Source: Burkholderia glumae LMG 2196 = ATCC 33617
Lineage (GTDB): Bacteria; Pseudomonadota; Gammaproteobacteria; Burkholderiales; Burkholderiaceae
Assembly: GCF_000960995.1 (NCBI RefSeq)
Contig: NZ_CP009434.1
Location: forward strand, 1,922,001-1,986,000
DNA length: 64,000 nt
Direction of reading: 5' to 3'
Shown here: piece after piece, positions 8,888 through 15,805 of the stretch
Layout: every line of letters starts with the position of its first letter
How positions within the stretch are numbered: position 1 is the stretch's first letter
The notes under the pieces: model-generated
What the model was told of the DNA's origin: nothing
Seen by the model: the letters and a program-made list of their open reading frames with translations, nothing else
The model's database searches: none
Translations under genes and position numbers: made by a program

Positions 8888-9496
8888 ATGGGACTGACCG
8901 AACCCGCCCGCCCGCTGCGCGTGCTGCTCGTCACCGATACGGACAAGCCGATCGGCGAGCTGCGCGACACGCTCGCGCGGCTGCACTATGAAATGCTCGA
9001 CGAAGTGGCCACGCCGGCGCGCCTGCCGGCCGTGGTCGAGAAGGAGCGCCCCGACGTGGTGATCATCGATACCGAATCGCCGTCGCGCGACACGCTCGAA
9101 CAGCTCGCGGTGATGCATGCGCGCGCGCCGCGCCCGGTGCTGATGTTCAGCCCCGATGCCGACCAGCAGCTGATCCGCGCCGCGGTGGGCGCCGGGGTCA
9201 GCGCCTATCTCGTCGAGGGCCTGTCGGCCGAGCGGCTCGCGCCGATCCTCGAAGTCGCGCTGGCGCGCTTCTCGCACGACGCGGCGCTGCGCCGGCGGCT
9301 CGCCGAGGTGGAGAGCGAGCTGGCCGACCGCAAGCTGATCGACCGCGCGAAACGGCTGCTGATGGACGCGCGCCGGCTATCGGAGCAGGATGCCTACGCG
9401 GCCCTGCGCCGCCGCGCCATGAACCAGGGCATCCGGATCGTCGAAGCCGCGCGCCAGATCCTCGCCGCGTCCCGAATTCCCGATGGTGAAGCATGA
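8888..9496 (+). CDS. nasT: ANTAR-domain nitrate response antiterminator NasT
   Basis: A 202-residue RNA-binding regulator. The N-terminal part is a response-regulator-like receiver (LRVLLVTDTDKPIGELRDTL, then DVVIIDTESPSRDTL). The C-terminal 60 residues (LADRKLIDRAKRLLMDARRL followed by SEQDAYAALRRRAMNQGIRI) are a typical ANTAR domain, which binds paired hairpins in leader RNA to prevent termination. In characterised systems NasT is held inactive by NasS until nitrate or nitrite binds. The ATG at 8888 (MGLTEPARP) is preferred over one 18 bases upstream. The stop overlaps the start of nasS, indicating translational coupling. Its likely target is the terminator at 7298-7355. Confidence 0.92.
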   Translation: MGLTEPARPLRVLLVTDTDKPIGELRDTLARLHYEMLDEVATPARLPAVVEKERPDVVIIDTESPSRDTLEQLAVMHARAPRPVLMFSPDADQQLIRAAVGAGVSAYLVEGLSAERLAPILEVALARFSHDAALRRRLAEVESELADRKLIDRAKRLLMDARRLSEQDAYAALRRRAMNQGIRIVEAARQILAASRIPDGEA

Positions 9497-10542
9497 ACAC
9501 TCCGATCCTCCCGCCACCAGAACGCCGCGAACTGCGGCTCGGCTTCGTCGCGCTCAGCGACGCCGCGCCGCTCGTGGTCGCCGAGCGCCTGCAGCTGGGC
9601 GCGCGGCACGGCCTCGCGCTCACGCTCGAACGGCAGCCGTCGTGGGCCAGCATCCGCGACAAGCTGCTGACGGGCGAGATCGACGCCGCGCACGCGCTGT
9701 ACGGGCTCGTCTACGGCGTGCAGCTCGGCATCGGCGGGCCGCGCGCCGATCTGGCCGTGCTCTCGGTGCTGAACCGCAACGGCCAGGCGATCACCTTCTC
9801 GAACCGGCTCGCCGACGCGTGGCAGGCGGGCGGCGAGCTGCGCGCCGCGCTCGCCACGCTCGGGCGCAAGCCGGTATTCGCGCAGACCTTTCCGACCGGC
9901 ACCCACGCGATGTGGCTCTACGCGTGGCTGGCCGCGCACGGCGTCGATCCGCTGCGCGACGTGCGCAGCATCGTGATCCCGCCGCCGGGCATGGCCGACG
10001 CGCTCGCCTGCGGCGAGCTGGACGGCTTCTGCGTCGGCGAGCCGTGGAACGCGGTGGCCGAGGCGCAGGGCGCGGGCCGCACCGTGGCCGCCACCAGCGA
10101 GGTCTGGTACGACCATCCGGAAAAGGCGCTGGCCTGCCGGCGCGAATTCGCGGCGCTCTATCCGAATACCGCGCGCGCGCTGATCCGCACCCTGCTGGAC
10201 GCCTGCGCGTGGCTCGACCGGCCCGCCAACCGCGCGCGCGCGGCCGGCTGGCTCGCCGCGCCCGAAGCGCTCGACGTGCCGGCCGAGCGGATCCTGCCGC
10301 GGCTCGCGGGCGACTACGGCCGCGGCCCGTTCGCGCGGCCGCCGGCGCCGGTGCGCTTCCACGGCGGCGGCGAGGTGAACCGACCGCGCGCCGCCGACGG
10401 CCGCTGGTTCATCGAGCAGTACCGGCGCTGGGGCATGCTCACGGGCGAGCACGACGACGCGGCGATCGCGGCGGCCGTCACGCAGGCCGCGCTGTACGAC
10501 GAGGCGGTGGCCGGTTACGAGGCGGCGAGCGGCGTGGCTTGA
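9493..10542 (+). CDS. nasS: Nitrate/nitrite sensor protein NasS (NrtA-like)
   Basis: A 349-residue protein of the periplasmic nitrate-binding protein fold (NrtA/CmpA) but without a signal peptide, starting MNTPILPPPERRELRLGFVA. It is therefore cytoplasmic, as expected of NasS rather than an ABC-transporter binding protein. Visible family blocks include GEIDAAHALYGLVYGVQLGI, FPTGTHAMWLYAWLAAHGVD, PPPGMADALACGELDGFCVG and EPWNAVAEAQGAGRT. NasS binds NasT stoichiometrically and releases it when nitrate or nitrite is bound. The ATGA overlap with nasT supports equimolar production. Confidence 0.92.
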   Translation: MNTPILPPPERRELRLGFVALSDAAPLVVAERLQLGARHGLALTLERQPSWASIRDKLLTGEIDAAHALYGLVYGVQLGIGGPRADLAVLSVLNRNGQAITFSNRLADAWQAGGELRAALATLGRKPVFAQTFPTGTHAMWLYAWLAAHGVDPLRDVRSIVIPPPGMADALACGELDGFCVGEPWNAVAEAQGAGRTVAATSEVWYDHPEKALACRREFAALYPNTARALIRTLLDACAWLDRPANRARAAGWLAAPEALDVPAERILPRLAGDYGRGPFARPPAPVRFHGGGEVNRPRAADGRWFIEQYRRWGMLTGEHDDAAIAAAVTQAALYDEAVAGYEAASGVA

Positions 10543-11433
10543 GCCCGGCGGCGCCTGCGCGGCGCCCGGCCTGACCACCGGCGTCGCCGCGGCACTTGCG
10601 ATGCCGCGCTACCTCCATGCCGGACGGCATGTTTGCGTTTATCCCGCCGTGCATCGACAGCACGAGCGGCCATCTCGCCGGGCTGATCGCCGCTGGCTCC
10701 CGCGAGCTGGCGCTCCTGCGGGGCCGGGACGCGCTGGCTCGGCGCGCCCGCCGACTCGGGCGACGTCACCCGAGCCGTTCGCAGCCTTCGGCGCCGCGAA
10801 GCGCCATACGGGCCTTGATGCCAGGCCATGCCGACTCGCAACCGAGATCCTGGCTGCCGGAGCAACCCGGCGTCCCGCTACGAGGATGTGTCGTCGCGAT
10901 CCGGTGGCGCTCGCGCAACCGCCGCCTCACCAGATGCGGCCGCTGCCATACGCCAGCGCGTCGATCTCGCAGCGTCACCAGCACGTCACGCCGCTACCGA
11001 AGCCCAACGCCGCGGGACGGGCCGGCTGACGCACGGCGCGAAAATGAATTATTTAAATACTTGAAATTAAAAATCCAATTGAAACCCCGTCATTTTGATA
11101 TTGGAATTCTCACAAAAAAAACACCTTTCCAGTTGCTTTCCGTGATAAAGTTTATTGGAAATTCATACCGCCAAGCATGGCGCAGATGACGACTCATCGA
11201 TGCAGTGCATTGCTTTTCAAATAAATCTCCACGTTTGATCACGAGGACATTGAGAGTTGTCCCGGCGCGCAGCGTCTGGTGCTTGGTTTTGGCGCATCGA
11301 TCGAGCGTCATCTGTTTGGCAAGCTTCGAGCACCATCCCACGCCTTCCTCACGGTTAGGCCCTCTCGGATATGCCGGCCGCATATCGGGGAATCCTGCAG
11401 CTAAGGTCTAGCGGCTCGCAGACACACCGCCGC
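10543..11433. other. Gene-poor region between nitrate block and NRPS-PKS operon
   Basis: About 890 bases with no frame I can support. The first half is GC-rich; from about 11040 the sequence becomes clearly AT-rich (runs such as AATTATTTAAATAC and an A-run near 11115). Short frames on both strands (for example 11090-11383 minus and 11205-11411 plus) have no recognisable domain and no good ribosome-binding site. The composition change marks the left border of the secondary-metabolite operon. No transposase remnant or tRNA end was recognised. Confidence 0.5.
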
Positions 11434-11458
11434 CGAATCAATAATAACCATTGATTCG
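11434..11458. promoter_or_regulatory. Inverted repeat overlapping the -35 of the NRPS-PKS operon promoter
   Basis: CGAATCAAT (11434-11442), seven bases, then ATTGATTCG (11450-11458) make a perfect 9-bp inverted repeat, extendable with one mismatch. It covers the -35 hexamer at 11451, the geometry of an operator for a dimeric repressor. No regulator gene is present in the operon, so the protein would be encoded elsewhere. Confidence 0.6.
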
Positions 11459-11478
11459 CCGGCACCGAGCCAGATAAT
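11451..11478 (+). promoter_or_regulatory. Putative sigma-70 promoter for the MbtH/NRPS-PKS operon
   Basis: TTGATT (11451-11456) and GATAAT (11473-11478) are separated by 16 bases, about 95 bases upstream of the mbtH-like start. The hexamers are close to consensus. This is the only good promoter seen in front of the operon. Confidence 0.55.
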
Positions 11479-11573
11479 GAAACGCAATCACGCCACTGGA
11501 AATATTAATTAAATATTCTCCATTCCATTCTTATCTTATTTTCAGGAATTACAGCAAGGAACACTTCGTTTTC

Positions 11574-11792
11574 ATGAAAATAGAAACTCACCCCAACGCA
11601 AAGCTCGAGCAATTCTTCCAGGTCGTCGTGAATGCCGAGCAGCAATACGCTCTCTGGCCCGACAGTCTGCCCAGGCCGGCAGGCTGGCAATTCACCGGCC
11701 AGGCCGGGCCTCGCGAAGCCTGCCTGGAATGGGTGCGCACGGCGTGGACCGACATGCGGCCGTTGAGCGTGAGGCAGGTCTCGAACGGCTAG
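11574..11792 (+). CDS. MbtH-like NRPS accessory protein
   Basis: A 72-residue protein with the MbtH family core: FFQVVVNAEQQYALWPDSL, then PAGWQFTG, EACLEWVRTAWTDMRPLS. The conserved tryptophans, the ALWP segment and the C-terminal TDMRP block are present. MbtH proteins bind adenylation domains and are often required for their folding and activity. It is the first gene of the operon, followed by a hairpin (11833-11859) that may separate its expression level from the synthase genes. AAGGAA about 12 bases upstream is a rather distant ribosome-binding site. It is the only MbtH in the window, so it may also serve the siderophore NRPSs. Confidence 0.92.
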   Translation: MKIETHPNAKLEQFFQVVVNAEQQYALWPDSLPRPAGWQFTGQAGPREACLEWVRTAWTDMRPLSVRQVSNG

Positions 11793-11832
11793 CCGCCCGA
11801 CCCGACGCAACACGACGAACACCACCGACGGA

Positions 11833-11859
11833 CGACGCGACTACACGGTAGTCGCGTCG
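11833..11859 (+). terminator. Strong intercistronic hairpin after mbtH
   Basis: A perfect 12-bp stem (11833-11844 with 11848-11859, CGACGCGACTAC and its complement) closed by a three-base loop lies in the 138-base gap between the mbtH-like gene and the next gene. No T-run follows, so it may act as a transcript-stabilising or partially terminating element rather than a full terminator. Confidence 0.5.
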
Positions 11860-11930
11860 ACGGATCGCAGGCGAGGCAGCGATGCCCGGCCTGCGCGCGC
11901 CGTTGCGCGAATTTCATCCGAGGGCAAAAC

Positions 11931-13412
11931 ATGACAGTCGACGATCGCCTGGGGGTATTCCTCAATACGGGCATTCTGGCTTCGCACGCGCAGGACCTGG
12001 GTGCGATGGTCGCCCTGCAGGACGGCATCCTGCAGGATTTCATCGCGGCGGGCTTCGATCCCACCGCCTGCGCCGCGGTATTGCGCCAAGCCATTGCGCG
12101 CCATCCATTCATCGCTGAGCTGTTCGATCCCGAATCGGTCGCCGCAGGCGGCTGTATAGCGAGCGACGCACTGCTCTACCAACTCCATCGCCAGCGCGAT
12201 CGCTGGCGCTTCGAGATCACGCCGCCGCGTGGCGAACCGATCGTACTGCAAACCAGTGCGGATCGCCTGCCGGCCCTGGGCAACGCGCTGCGCGACGCGC
12301 TGCAGCGCCAGCACTGGGAGCCGCTGGCCGCGCTGTTCGACGAACCGCGCCTGCTGGCGTCGCACGCCCCGGCGGCTGCCGCGCCACCGCTCGCGTGGCC
12401 GGGATTCCACGGGCCGGGCATCCAGCGCCTAGAACACGCCTCGCTGCTGATCGCCTCTGAAACGACGCGCCTGCTGACCGACCCGATCAGCCTGGCGGTC
12501 GGCGGCAACGTCGGCCTGCCCGACCTGGAGCGGGCGCCGTCGAACCTTGCCGGCTCGATCGACGGCATGCTGGTGACTCACGGCCACCTCGATCACTGGC
12601 ACCTGCCCACCCTGTTGCGTCATGGCGGCGACGGCTCGGTGCCGGTGATAGTGCCTGATATTCCGGTGCCCTCGCTGCTGTCCCAGGACGACATGCGTCG
12701 CTCGCTGCAGGAGCTCGGCCAGAACGCGATCGCGCCGAAATGGGGCGACACGGTGCAAATCGGCGACATCGAGATCGACATCCTGCCGTTCTACGGCGAA
12801 CAGCCGACCATCGGAGCAGCCACGCCGCCCGAGCACGTGCGCAACTGGGGCAACTGCTACAGGGTCACGACGCCGCAATTCTCGGTGATCCTGCTGGTCG
12901 ACAGCGGCGAGGACGCGATGGGGTCGGTGATGCAAGTGATCGAGAGCTCGGTGGCGCGGCGCGGGCCGCCGGACCTGATCCTGAGCTGTTGCCGCGAGAT
13001 GCGCAAGGCGCCGTTCTGGCAGGGATTGTTCACGTTCTGGATGGTGCTGCCGATGCACGAGCTCAAGCGCCTGACGCGCGCTGAGCAGGCCGGCGAGGGA
13101 CCGTCGATCACGCTCGGCCCGGAGCGCCTGGCCGAGGCCTGCGTGCGGGCCGGCGTCGATGCCTTTGCCCCCTATGCGAACGGCTTTGGCGGCATCGGCG
13201 AGCCGATCCGCGATATCGGCTGGATCAACGACGAACCCAGCGAGGCCGACATGCTCGAGCGCATCGAGGCGCGTCTCGCCACACTCGACGGCACCACCCG
13301 CGTGATCCGCTGGCTGCCCGGCGACGTCTTGCGGCCGGGGCGGTGTGCGGCGCTCGCGATGCCGGCCGATGCCGGCCATGCCACCCACGCCGTCCCGGAG
13401 AACGCATCATGA
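11931..13412 (+). CDS. Metallo-beta-lactamase-fold protein (unknown substrate)
   Basis: A 493-residue protein. The first ~165 residues have no recognised domain and may be a recognition or dimerisation part. From about residue 170 it has an MBL fold of the UlaG/L-ascorbate-lactonase-like kind: IQRLEHASLLIASETTRLLT, then VTHGHLDHWH around residues 215-224 (metal ligands H217, H219, D221, H222), and VILLVDSGED later. Unlike the CmlA-type protein at 33149 it retains the ordinary HxHxDH pattern. It overlaps the next gene by ATGA, so the two are probably made together. It could be a hydrolase or an iron oxygenase acting on a pathway intermediate; the sequence does not decide this. Confidence 0.75.
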   Translation: MTVDDRLGVFLNTGILASHAQDLGAMVALQDGILQDFIAAGFDPTACAAVLRQAIARHPFIAELFDPESVAAGGCIASDALLYQLHRQRDRWRFEITPPRGEPIVLQTSADRLPALGNALRDALQRQHWEPLAALFDEPRLLASHAPAAAAPPLAWPGFHGPGIQRLEHASLLIASETTRLLTDPISLAVGGNVGLPDLERAPSNLAGSIDGMLVTHGHLDHWHLPTLLRHGGDGSVPVIVPDIPVPSLLSQDDMRRSLQELGQNAIAPKWGDTVQIGDIEIDILPFYGEQPTIGAATPPEHVRNWGNCYRVTTPQFSVILLVDSGEDAMGSVMQVIESSVARRGPPDLILSCCREMRKAPFWQGLFTFWMVLPMHELKRLTRAEQAGEGPSITLGPERLAEACVRAGVDAFAPYANGFGGIGEPIRDIGWINDEPSEADMLERIEARLATLDGTTRVIRWLPGDVLRPGRCAALAMPADAGHATHAVPENAS

Positions 13413-14299
13413 GCGACCGCACCATTGTTCCGATCGCGCGCATCCGCCATGACGGCAAGCGATCGCTGCGTGAAGTGATGAAGGGCCTCGACCGGCCCGC
13501 GGTACTGCAAGGCTTCATCGACGACTGGCCGGCACTGGCGCGCTGGACGCCGGAATTCTTCGTCGCGCAGCACGGCGGCCACGACATCACGGTCGAGACC
13601 TCGAGCCTCTGCCCGACGCCGACCCGTCCTGACCTTTACCTGGCCTCGCGACGCTACGAGAAAGCGCCGCTAGGCAAGACCATCCGCGAGATGCAGAGCC
13701 AGGGGGCAGCACGCACGGCCTACATCACCTACGCCGAGATCTACGAGGCGATTCCGTCGCTGCGCGAAGACATCACGTTGCTGCACGAGCGATACGGCTT
13801 CCCGCGCTGGCTGCCGGACGGCCTGCGGCGCAGACTGATACTGCGGCCCGGTTTCTGGCTCGGCCCCGAGGGCATTTCCTCGCCGCTGCATTTCGACCGT
13901 CACGAGAACCTCAACGTGCAGGTATACGGCCGCAAGCGCTGGGTGCTGTTCGGGCCGGGGCAATCGCACCAGGTCTATTACCGCCAGCGCCGTGACCTAC
14001 CGGTGATTTTCAGCCCGGTCGACATGACGCGGCCCGACCTCGACGCCTTCCCCAGGCTAGGCGACGCGCAGCGTCACGACTTCGTGCTCGAGGCCGGCGA
14101 GGTGCTCTACCTGCCGCCCGGCTGGTGGCACTTCGTGACCTCGCTGAGCGACTCGATCAACGTCAACTACTGGTGGTGGTCGCCGCGCGCCCTGCGAACC
14201 TGGGCGCGCGTCGAACTGGCGAGCCTCGCCCAAGCGCTGGCGCGCCGCTTCGACCGCGGCACCGACGCAACGGGCAAACCCACTTCGATGCCGCGCTGA
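13409..14299 (+). CDS. JmjC/cupin_8-type Fe(II)/2-oxoglutarate-dependent hydroxylase
   Basis: A 296-residue protein starting MSDRTIVPIARI, resembling cupin_8/JmjC oxygenases (FIH-like). The metal facial triad is visible: PLHFDRHENLNVQVYGRKRW carries the HxD pair about residue 159, and the distal histidine is in LPPGWWHFVTSL about residue 238. The conserved N-terminal RPAVLQGFIDDWPALARWTP segment is typical. Members hydroxylate amino-acid side chains, in proteins or in natural-product precursors. In an NRPS operon the latter is more likely, acting either on a free amino acid or on a carrier-bound residue. It overlaps the preceding MBL-fold gene by four bases. Confidence 0.85.
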   Translation: MSDRTIVPIARIRHDGKRSLREVMKGLDRPAVLQGFIDDWPALARWTPEFFVAQHGGHDITVETSSLCPTPTRPDLYLASRRYEKAPLGKTIREMQSQGAARTAYITYAEIYEAIPSLREDITLLHERYGFPRWLPDGLRRRLILRPGFWLGPEGISSPLHFDRHENLNVQVYGRKRWVLFGPGQSHQVYYRQRRDLPVIFSPVDMTRPDLDAFPRLGDAQRHDFVLEAGEVLYLPPGWWHFVTSLSDSINVNYWWWSPRALRTWARVELASLAQALARRFDRGTDATGKPTSMPR

Positions 14300-14328
14300 G
14301 GCGCCGCCCCCCCACATTCGAGCCCCCC

Positions 14329-15744
14329 ATGCAAAACGAATTCGATTTCACCGTCATCGATGCGCTCTACGCATCCGGCTATCACGGGCCGCGCGCGCTG
14401 GACCAACCGGAGTTCTACTGGCGCTCGATGCTGGGCGCGCTGGTCGCCTATCGCGACGACTTCTTCCGGCCACTCGGAGAGGAGATCGCACCGGCCGAAT
14501 CGCGCGAGGGTGTCGAGATCGAGGCGATGCGCTGCGAATACGAAGGCAGCCGCTTCCATCACGAACTGCCGATGAATATCTCCTCGCTGCGCCAGTTCGG
14601 CAAGCACTGGCACCTGGTGCTGCCCACCATCGCCACCCTGCGCGAAGAATATTGCCGCCGTCGCGGCCAGAGCGGCGCAGCCCGCGCGGTCTCGATGACC
14701 GACCTCTGGATCATCAGCAAGCTCTGCCAATTGCTGCCCGCCTACCTGATCAGGCGGCGCGAGAAGCGGATCGATCCCGACGAAATTCCGGTGGTGCCGT
14801 CGATCATCTACCGGATTTCGCTCGGCATGCACCGCATCGTGCACATCTCGCTGATCAAGTGCATGGCCGCCGGCAGCGACCCGGATGCGCCCTGCCTGCC
14901 GGCCGAGGCCTATTACAAGATCGCCGAAGGTGCCGGGCTGCTGGTCGGCCGCAATTCGGTATGTGCCGGGCCGGAAATCATGGTCGGCCAAGCCTACCGC
15001 GCGATGATCGAGCCGCAACCGACAGCGGGCGCCGACGCCAACGCCGCCGAATCCGGTTTCTATGGCTACGCGGCGGTCTTCCTCAAACTCGAGGTCGAGA
15101 AATATCTGTTCGCGGTGCAGGCCGCCTGCCAGCTGCGTAACCTGATCGCGGCGCTGAGCGGCCGCACCGATCCCGCCGCGCGCGCGCTGCACGAGGCACT
15201 GGCGCGCTTCGAAAACTGGTCCAACGAGCACACCAGCCCGCTCGCGCACGAAATCGCGCGCGAGGACCTGCCGATGTTGCTGCAGGGCGACCAGGACGAG
15301 ATAGAGCGAGCGCGCCAACTGCCGGGCGGCACCGTGCTCGCAAGAATGCAGCGCGGGCTCGACGCGCTGGTGCGTGCCGTCGACGCGCTGTGCCGCTCGT
15401 CGCTCGGCCAGTCGAGCGAGGGCTTGCTGGCCAGGATCGACGCGCTGCGCGGCGCCGACGATGGCGAACCGGCTCCGTCGGCCGACGAGTTCATCGACCA
15501 GGGCATCGATGCGGAAACGGCCGCGGTGGTCGCGGCGGCGCTCGGCGACTATCTGCGCGGCGAGCGCGCCGCGACGCAAATATTCACGCTGCTGCAGCGC
15601 GAGATTGATCGCACGCTCGGGCTCGACGAGGCGTCGCCAGGGTTCTCCGAGCAGGATATCGCCGCCGTGTTCGGCCCGCGTCTGCGGCATGCACTGGCCG
15701 ATCACTTCGCCACGGCGAAGCCATCGGCCGCCTCCATGCAATGA
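14329..15744 (+). CDS. Unrecognised 471-residue, mainly helical protein in the NRPS-PKS operon
   Basis: I do not recognise this family. The frame starts MQNEFDFTVIDALYASGYHG at the ATG 29 bases after the JmjC gene. It has no signal peptide or membrane segment and is rich in helical, leucine/alanine/arginine stretches. Features worth noting: FHHELPMNISSLRQFGKHWH (residues about 78-97, five histidines within 20), FLKLEVEKYLFAVQAACQL, and an acidic C-terminal third. The histidine-rich stretch and all-helical character would be compatible with a heme- or metal-dependent enzyme, but no motif proves this. Its place between the JmjC protein and the first NRPS suggests a precursor-forming or tailoring enzyme. 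Confidence 0.8.
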   Translation: MQNEFDFTVIDALYASGYHGPRALDQPEFYWRSMLGALVAYRDDFFRPLGEEIAPAESREGVEIEAMRCEYEGSRFHHELPMNISSLRQFGKHWHLVLPTIATLREEYCRRRGQSGAARAVSMTDLWIISKLCQLLPAYLIRRREKRIDPDEIPVVPSIIYRISLGMHRIVHISLIKCMAAGSDPDAPCLPAEAYYKIAEGAGLLVGRNSVCAGPEIMVGQAYRAMIEPQPTAGADANAAESGFYGYAAVFLKLEVEKYLFAVQAACQLRNLIAALSGRTDPAARALHEALARFENWSNEHTSPLAHEIAREDLPMLLQGDQDEIERARQLPGGTVLARMQRGLDALVRAVDALCRSSLGQSSEGLLARIDALRGADDGEPAPSADEFIDQGIDAETAAVVAAALGDYLRGERAATQIFTLLQREIDRTLGLDEASPGFSEQDIAAVFGPRLRHALADHFATAKPSAASMQ

Positions 15745-15805
15745 CGCCAGCGGCACCGCGGCCCGATCCGCCGCCCGCCATTCCCGAATCCCGATTGCGC
15801 CAATC

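Noticed and set aside
11090..11411. Short frames on both strands in the AT-rich border before the NRPS-PKS operon
   Set aside because: No family resemblance, weak start sites and mutually overlapping; considered as possible transposase debris but no DDE or HTH pattern could be read.
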